Below are positions 5,850 through 9,460 of a DNA stretch of 9,460 nucleotides, one piece after another. Position numbers and translations under genes: made by a program. Numbering within the stretch: position 1 is the first letter of the stretch; each line of letters starts with the position of its first letter. This DNA comes from Fidelibacterota bacterium (GTDB lineage: Bacteria > Fidelibacterota > JAANXI01), in NCBI GenBank assembly GCA_018263365.1, contig JAANXI010000142.1:1-9460 (forward strand), in the 5' to 3' direction. The notes under the pieces were generated by a model, which was not told the DNA's origin, searched no databases, and was given only the letters and a program-made list of their open reading frames with translations.

Positions 5850-5868
5850 AAGGTGGTCACCTTCTTTT
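5850..5868 (+). terminator. Candidate terminator of the FN3 gene
   Basis: AAGGTG-GT-CACCTT (5850-5863) can fold into a short hairpin and is followed by CTTTT on the plus strand. It lies in the 93-base convergent gap between the FN3 gene and sdhB. The stem is short and the loop tight, so termination would be weak. On the minus strand no T-run follows the hairpin. Confidence 0.4.
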
Positions 5869-5875
5869 CCTGCAA

Positions 5876-6601
5876 CTATTGCTTTTTCAGCGACGGACTC
5901 CAGCGGTTGGCGACCATGTTCCGCTTCAGCACGGCAATAGATCCGGTGATATCGATTTCCTTGGGGCAGACTTCCTGGCAGTTGAAAATCGTGTGACATC
6001 GCCAAACTCCATGCTCCCCGTCCACGAGGTCCATCCGTTCTTCGATAGCGGCATCCCTGGAATCGGAAAAAAACCGCTGGGCTTTTAAAAGTGCGGCTGG
6101 CCCCAGGTACTCTTCATCATAATTGTTGACTGTACACGAGGCGAAACAGGCGCCGCACAGGATACAGTCGATAATCCGATCCAGGTGTGCCCGTTCGTCC
6201 GTTGTTTGTAACCGCTCCTTTTCGGCGGGTTCGTCCCCGGGAATTAGGTAGGGTTTGATATGTTTGAACTTCTCCCAGAAGGGATCCATATCCACGAACA
6301 GGTCTTTCATTACCGGCAGATGCGCCATGGGCCGGACTTTGATCGTTGCGGAATTCAGAGCGCTGATTTGGGTTTCACACGCCAGGCGGTAGGTCCCGTT
6401 AATATGCATAGCACATGACCCACAGACGCCAGCCCGGCAGGACGAACGAAATGCCAGGGAACCGTCTAAATGCTCCTGGATATAATACAGTCCGTCAAGT
6501 ACTGTCATCCCGGATTTTGTCGGCACTTTAAATTGTTCAACATGCGGTTTTTTATCCGTCTTCGGATCATACCGGAGAATTTTAAACGTCACTTCGCTCA
6601 T
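5876..6601 (-). CDS. sdhB: Succinate dehydrogenase iron-sulfur subunit
   Basis: A 241-residue complex II subunit that carries electrons from the flavoprotein to quinone at the cytoplasmic face of the membrane. The N-terminal ferredoxin domain holds the [2Fe-2S] cysteines 55, 60, 63 and 75 (CRAGVCGSC plus LAC). By homology with E. coli SdhB, Cys146, 149, 152 and 212 bind the [4Fe-4S] cluster and Cys156, 202 and 208 the [3Fe-4S] cluster (CILCGACFASC and CHTIFNCQEVCP). All ligands are present, and the third [2Fe-2S] ligand is Cys where E. coli has Asp. The three-cysteine site (CHTIFNC) points to a succinate:quinone oxidoreductase. Length is typical. It is the last gene of the operon, 19 bases after sdhA, with AGGAGA six bases before its ATG. 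Confidence 0.96.
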   Translation of the reverse strand: MSEVTFKILRYDPKTDKKPHVEQFKVPTKSGMTVLDGLYYIQEHLDGSLAFRSSCRAGVCGSCAMHINGTYRLACETQISALNSATIKVRPMAHLPVMKDLFVDMDPFWEKFKHIKPYLIPGDEPAEKERLQTTDERAHLDRIIDCILCGACFASCTVNNYDEEYLGPAALLKAQRFFSDSRDAAIEERMDLVDGEHGVWRCHTIFNCQEVCPKEIDITGSIAVLKRNMVANRWSPSLKKQ

Positions 6602-6620
6602 TGTCTCTCTCCTGTCCAGT

Positions 6621-8348
6621 TTAGTACTTGCGCTCTTTCGGTTCCCAGATGCTTAAATCCACATCGGAAGCTTCAAATCGCGGCCCGTCTTGGGCGTAGT
6701 AAGCAAGCGTGTGTTCCAGCCATTTTGCATCATCGCGGGTGGGATAATCCGTCCGGAACTGTGAACCCCGGCTTTCTTTTCGCCGGGCTGCCCCTTTTAT
6801 CATGACTTCTGCCATAGTTAGATTGCCGCCCAACTCCAGCGCCCACAACAGGTCAAAGTTGAGTCGCAGCCCGCTGCTGTTCAGAGTAATATTTTTATAG
6901 CGTTCCCGCAGTTCTTCTATTTTTTCGATTCCTTCCTGCAGGGTATTTTCTTCGCGGAAGACCCAGCATTTCCTGTTCATCGTAGATTCCAGTTCATCTT
7001 TGATATCCGCCGGGTTTTCATTGCCACCATTAAACATGCCTTCCAGACGGGCGAGTTCGCGATTTTTGGCATCGTCGAAGATCTTCTCGTCCGGAACTTT
7101 TCCACTGCCGCCATCCAGGACGAATTGCGCTGCAGAATCACCGGCAATGGCACCATAGACTATCGTTTCGAGCATGGAATTTCCGCCGAGGCGGTTTGCG
7201 CCATGCACGCTCACACATCCGCACTCTCCTGCCGCATAAAAACCGGGCACTCGTGAGGCTCCAGTCTCATCCGTATCGATACCGCCCATCGTATAATGCA
7301 TCCCAGGCTGAACAGGTATCGGTGCTTCAATGGGATCCACGTGGACAAATTTCATGGCCAGATCCCGGATCCCCGGAAGCCGTTCCAGGATTTTTTCCCG
7401 GCCAAGATGCCGCAGATCCAAGTGCAGGTACTCATCCTCGAATCCACGTCCTTCATCGATTTCCCGGGTCATATTCCTGGCGACAATATCCCGGGGCGCC
7501 ACTTCCATCGCCTTGGAGGAATCATCATAATTTGCCAGAAATCGTTCGCCTTCATTGTTTAACAAAAATCCACCTTCACCCCGGGCGCCTTCGGTCATCA
7601 AAATATTGGTACCGAACAGGGTTGTCGGGTGAAACTGCACAAACTCAAAATCCTTGATAGGTACGCCTCCCCAATACGGGATTGCCATACCCAATCCGGT
7701 GGAAACAAGGGCGTTTGTAGTTTTTCCAAAGATCCGCCCGGCGCCGCCTGTTGCAAAGATTACGGCCTCGGATTTTATGACGTCGATTTCTCCGGTCTGG
7801 AAGTTCCAGACGATCACACCGTGGCATACGCCTTCGTCCACCACTAACCCGGTGACTATCTGCTCATCATAGATGACCATTTCGCCGCGTTCGGAGGCTT
7901 GCTCGTATTTGACACACTGTTCGAACAGCGTATGCAGTAGCACGTGACCGGTCTTGTCGGAGGCAAAACAGGTCCGGGGGAATCCGGCGCCGCCAAAGGG
8001 ACGCTGGGCAATTTTCCCGTCCGGCGTTCTGCTGAACGGCACCCCCCAGTGCTCCATTTCGCGGACACGTTTCGGGGCATCCTCCGTGAGGCGAAGGGCT
8101 GCCTTCTGATCGGCCAGGTAATCGCTACCTTTCACCGTATCAAACGCGTGGAGCTCCGGCGAATCGTGGGATCCTCTGGGATGATTTCCCAGTGATGCAT
8201 TAATACCGCCCTGGGCCTCTACCGAATGGGACCGCAGGGGATGGACTTTGGAAACCACTGCCACTTTCACATTCCGTTTGTTTAGCTCCAGCGCTGCCCG
8301 CAAACCCGCCAGTCCACCGCCAACCACAACGACTTGATGATATCTCAT
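6621..8348 (-). CDS. sdhA: Succinate dehydrogenase flavoprotein subunit
   Basis: The 575-residue catalytic subunit, which oxidises succinate to fumarate with covalently bound FAD on the cytoplasmic side. The FAD-binding motif GGGLAGLRAALE lies at 10-21, and His41 in RSHSVEAQGG is the expected flavin attachment residue. Active-site residues are His240 (FHPTT), Thr252/Glu253 (TEGARGEGG), Arg286 (PRDIVAR), His351 (PGMHYTMGG) and Arg386 (GANRLGGNS). The capping and C-terminal helical regions are complete, ending in ...WEPKERKY. The GMHYTMGG form is closer to Bacillus/Thermus-type enzymes than to the RHHMGG form I recall for E. coli. ATG 8348 is chosen over an in-frame TTG at 8354 because AAGGAG ends eight bases before it and only two before the TTG. 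It lies 16 bases after sdhC. Confidence 0.96.
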   Translation of the reverse strand: MRYHQVVVVGGGLAGLRAALELNKRNVKVAVVSKVHPLRSHSVEAQGGINASLGNHPRGSHDSPELHAFDTVKGSDYLADQKAALRLTEDAPKRVREMEHWGVPFSRTPDGKIAQRPFGGAGFPRTCFASDKTGHVLLHTLFEQCVKYEQASERGEMVIYDEQIVTGLVVDEGVCHGVIVWNFQTGEIDVIKSEAVIFATGGAGRIFGKTTNALVSTGLGMAIPYWGGVPIKDFEFVQFHPTTLFGTNILMTEGARGEGGFLLNNEGERFLANYDDSSKAMEVAPRDIVARNMTREIDEGRGFEDEYLHLDLRHLGREKILERLPGIRDLAMKFVHVDPIEAPIPVQPGMHYTMGGIDTDETGASRVPGFYAAGECGCVSVHGANRLGGNSMLETIVYGAIAGDSAAQFVLDGGSGKVPDEKIFDDAKNRELARLEGMFNGGNENPADIKDELESTMNRKCWVFREENTLQEGIEKIEELRERYKNITLNSSGLRLNFDLLWALELGGNLTMAEVMIKGAARRKESRGSQFRTDYPTRDDAKWLEHTLAYYAQDGPRFEASDVDLSIWEPKERKY

Positions 8349-8356
8349 ATTCAAAT

Positions 8357-8362
8357 CTCCTT
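8357..8362 (-). promoter_or_regulatory. Ribosome binding site deciding the sdhA start
   Basis: AAGGAG on the minus strand, eight bases before ATG 8348. It lies two bases from the in-frame TTG at 8354, too close for use, so the ATG is favoured. Confidence 0.75.
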
Positions 8363-8364
8363 TC

Positions 8365-8742
8365 TCAGACGGGTTTGATTTCAGGAATAAATATTGTCAG
8401 GCTGATGACCGCCACGATCACGGTAAACACAATCACCCAGGCCAGCATCCGTTTTTGCTGTTTGGTGAAGCGCATAATATCCACAAATGTCACCCGAATC
8501 CCGTTGAACAGGTGGTAGGCAACCGCCAGTAACAGTAAGTACTCGAAAATATGCCCAACCAGGTTGTCCCACTTGTCCAGGGAATGATTAAATGCGGCTT
8601 CTCCATCTTTGACGGCGCTCAGGGTCCAGATGTGCAGAAATACATAGATCGTCAGCGCAACTCCGGTAATCCGATGCAGCGCAAAGGAGACCATCCCCCA
8701 GTTCCAGTTCAGTTTCAGTTCGGTCAATGAGTTATTTTTCAT
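8365..8742 (-). CDS. sdhC: Succinate dehydrogenase cytochrome b subunit (SdhC-type)
   Basis: A 125-residue membrane anchor of complex II with three helices (about 21-43, 64-84 and 98-118) that helps bind heme b and ubiquinone or menaquinone. The SdhC signature is visible as SFALHRITG (19-27), where His23-Arg24 sit near the quinone site. His77 in AYHLFNGIR aligns with E. coli SdhC His84, a heme ligand. His37 in FLHIWTL lies in helix I at the place used by diheme anchors, so a second heme is possible. The spacing S-x3-H-R differs by one residue from the classical S-x2-H-R pattern. AAGGAGG (8748-8754) overlaps the stop codon of the preceding anchor gene and lies five bases from this ATG, which suggests translational coupling. 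Confidence 0.88.
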   Translation of the reverse strand: MKNNSLTELKLNWNWGMVSFALHRITGVALTIYVFLHIWTLSAVKDGEAAFNHSLDKWDNLVGHIFEYLLLLAVAYHLFNGIRVTFVDIMRFTKQQKRMLAWVIVFTVIVAVISLTIFIPEIKPV

Positions 8743-8747
8743 AATAT

Positions 8748-8754
8748 CCTCCTT
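8748..8754 (-). promoter_or_regulatory. Strong ribosome binding site of sdhC overlapping the upstream stop
   Basis: A full AAGGAGG whose first bases are part of the TAA stop (8753-8755) of the first anchor gene. The gap between the two genes is only 10 bases, so a terminating ribosome covers this site. Confidence 0.75.
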
Positions 8755-9112
8755 ATGCCGGAACCGTGAATGGTATTAAGGTGATAAATCCCCAGATTAT
8801 TGTAGCCACTCCAATGAGAAATAGGCCCCATCCATAGACCTTTTTCAACTTCGGCGAAGGATTATAATCAATTAGGATATTCCAGATACCGTTCAACCCG
8901 TGGTACACTACCGCAATCAACAGCAATGAATCGAACAGTATCCATCCAGGGGATGACAACCGTTCAACTACCTTTTCAAAAGTCAACGGCTTTTCAATAA
9001 AATAGTGTAATACCCAAAAGTGCACCACCATTCCAATCACAAGGAGCAGCGCACTGAGGCGTTGCAGAAACCATCCAAATACATGGGCGAAACTGGGTCG
9101 ATAGAGCCTCAT
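8753..9112 (-). CDS. sdhD: Succinate dehydrogenase hydrophobic anchor subunit (SdhD-type)
   Basis: A 119-residue second anchor of complex II and the first gene of the operon, with three hydrophobic helices (about 15-37, 58-79 and 92-115). The SdhD-like signature is WFLQRLSALLL (14-24). His71 in VVYHGLNGIWNILIDY aligns with the heme-ligand His71 of E. coli SdhD, and Asp82-Tyr83 align with its quinone-site pair. His31 and His36 in VVHFWVLHY add a possible second heme ligand in helix I. Such anchors diverge fast, so the sdhD label rests on these motifs and the operon position; an annotator could swap the C and D names. The start ATG 9112 follows GGAGG by four bases. Product assignment as a complex II anchor is firmer than the letter. 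Confidence 0.82.
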   Translation of the reverse strand: MRLYRPSFAHVFGWFLQRLSALLLVIGMVVHFWVLHYFIEKPLTFEKVVERLSSPGWILFDSLLLIAVVYHGLNGIWNILIDYNPSPKLKKVYGWGLFLIGVATIIWGFITLIPFTVPA

Positions 9113-9384
9113 AATTCCTCCGATTCCTAATTGGACTGAATTTTTTCGTCCTTTACATTTGAAACTATTTTTATGCCATCCTGAAAATCGTTCGGAAGTA
9201 TACAGTAAAAAGCCTGCAAAAATTGTACTCGTATGGATGAATTCCCGGAATTAATAGATCCGGCGGGCATTCTTGTCGGACAATACGGGGGATTACAATC
9301 AGATTATTTATTTGAATTGTCGCGTTGATGCAAAAATTGAGAGGGTAAGTGAAGTATTTTGCAAAAGTTGAGAAAACGAACTGC

Positions 9385-9407
9385 CTCTCGAAGGCGCAAA
9401 GAGAACC
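9385..9407 (+). repeat. GGCGCA word, 5' side of sdh operon
   Basis: CTCTCGAAGGCGCAAAGAG followed by AACC. Its core GAAGGCGCAAAGAG resembles the minus-strand CAAAGGCGCAGAG of 5791-5820, so the two words point in opposite directions on either side of the sdh operon. The match is short. Confidence 0.35.
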
Positions 9408-9416
9408 AAAAAATTA

Positions 9417-9443
9417 AACACCGAAATACACCGAAAACACTGA
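9417..9443 (+). repeat. ACACCGAAA tandem word at the right edge
   Basis: ACACCGAAA occurs twice ten bases apart, followed by a degenerate ACACTGAAT, giving a short array of about three units. It has the same general build as the AACAC array of the left edge but a different word. No partner is in the window. Confidence 0.5.
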
Positions 9444-9460
9444 ATAGTAAGAAACAGAAA

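Larger units (their letters stand above)
9113..9460. other. Gene-free upstream region of the sdh operon
   Basis: About 350 bases without a supported gene. The first 10 bases hold the GGAGG site of the anchor gene (9117-9121). The sdh promoter should lie here on the minus strand, but I see no pair of elements good enough to call; a TATACT on the minus strand near 9200 lacks a partner at normal spacing. The right end becomes A-rich and carries two repeat-like segments. Confidence 0.5.

Noticed and set aside
7196..8195. Plus-strand open frames opposite sdhA
   Set aside because: Shadows of the intact sdhA reading frame; their translations are of low complexity and match no family I know.
9150..9250. 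sigma70-type promoter of the sdh operon
   Set aside because: A minus-strand TATACT is present, but no -35-like element lies at 16-18 bases, so no promoter is called.
148..9443. CRISPR array or integron cassette array as an explanation of the repeats
   Set aside because: The units are 7-10 nt without unique spacers of constant length, and no cas or integrase gene or attC-like core site is present.

Overview
The window is about 9.5 kb of bacterial chromosome with moderate GC. It carries housekeeping and surface genes and no phage, insertion-sequence or CRISPR genes. The taxonomic source is uncertain. I favour a member of the FCB superphylum or a neighbouring candidate phylum. The reasons are a lipoprotein-like FN3 protein and a free-standing SLBB protein that both lack a Shine-Dalgarno site, a two-subunit succinate dehydrogenase anchor with extra histidines, and intergenic regions full of short periodic repeats. 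The energy genes do carry strong Shine-Dalgarno sites, so this is not a typical Bacteroidetes genome.

Layout, left to right: (1) an EamA/DMT-family membrane transporter on the plus strand at 186-1046; (2) a 0.5 kb gene-free stretch with two hairpin-forming palindromes; (3) acetate kinase ackA on the minus strand at 1562-2767; (4) a 3-hydroxyacyl-CoA dehydrogenase on the minus strand at 2952-3896; (5) a pyrimidine-rich gene-free stretch leading to a tRNA-Lys(CTT) at 4330-4402; (6) two exported plus-strand proteins, a small SLBB protein (4481-4978) and an FN3 lipoprotein (5045-5782); (7) a compact minus-strand succinate dehydrogenase operon, sdhD-sdhC-sdhA-sdhB (9112 down to 5876), with 10-19 bp gaps and good ribosome binding sites; (8) about 350 bp of gene-free sequence at the right edge.

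Functionally, the sdh operon encodes a complete complex II linking the TCA cycle to the quinone pool. Acetate kinase interconverts acetyl phosphate and acetate with ATP gain, and the dehydrogenase belongs to fatty-acid or hydroxybutyryl-CoA metabolism. The SLBB and FN3 proteins point to the cell envelope.

The most unusual signal lies between the genes. Short repeats built from periodic words stand next to gene ends, and the two copies around a gene or operon are inverted relative to each other. The transporter is framed by two 37-nt arrays of an 8-nt word (AACAC plus three variable bases), whose arms agree at 30 of 37 positions. ackA and the dehydrogenase are each framed by inverted copies of a 7-nt word (ACGCARY). 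The sdh operon is framed more loosely by inverted GGCGCA words, and the tRNA by a weak GAGTCC-type pair. I could not search for these repeats elsewhere in the genome. I do not recognise them as a named element family.
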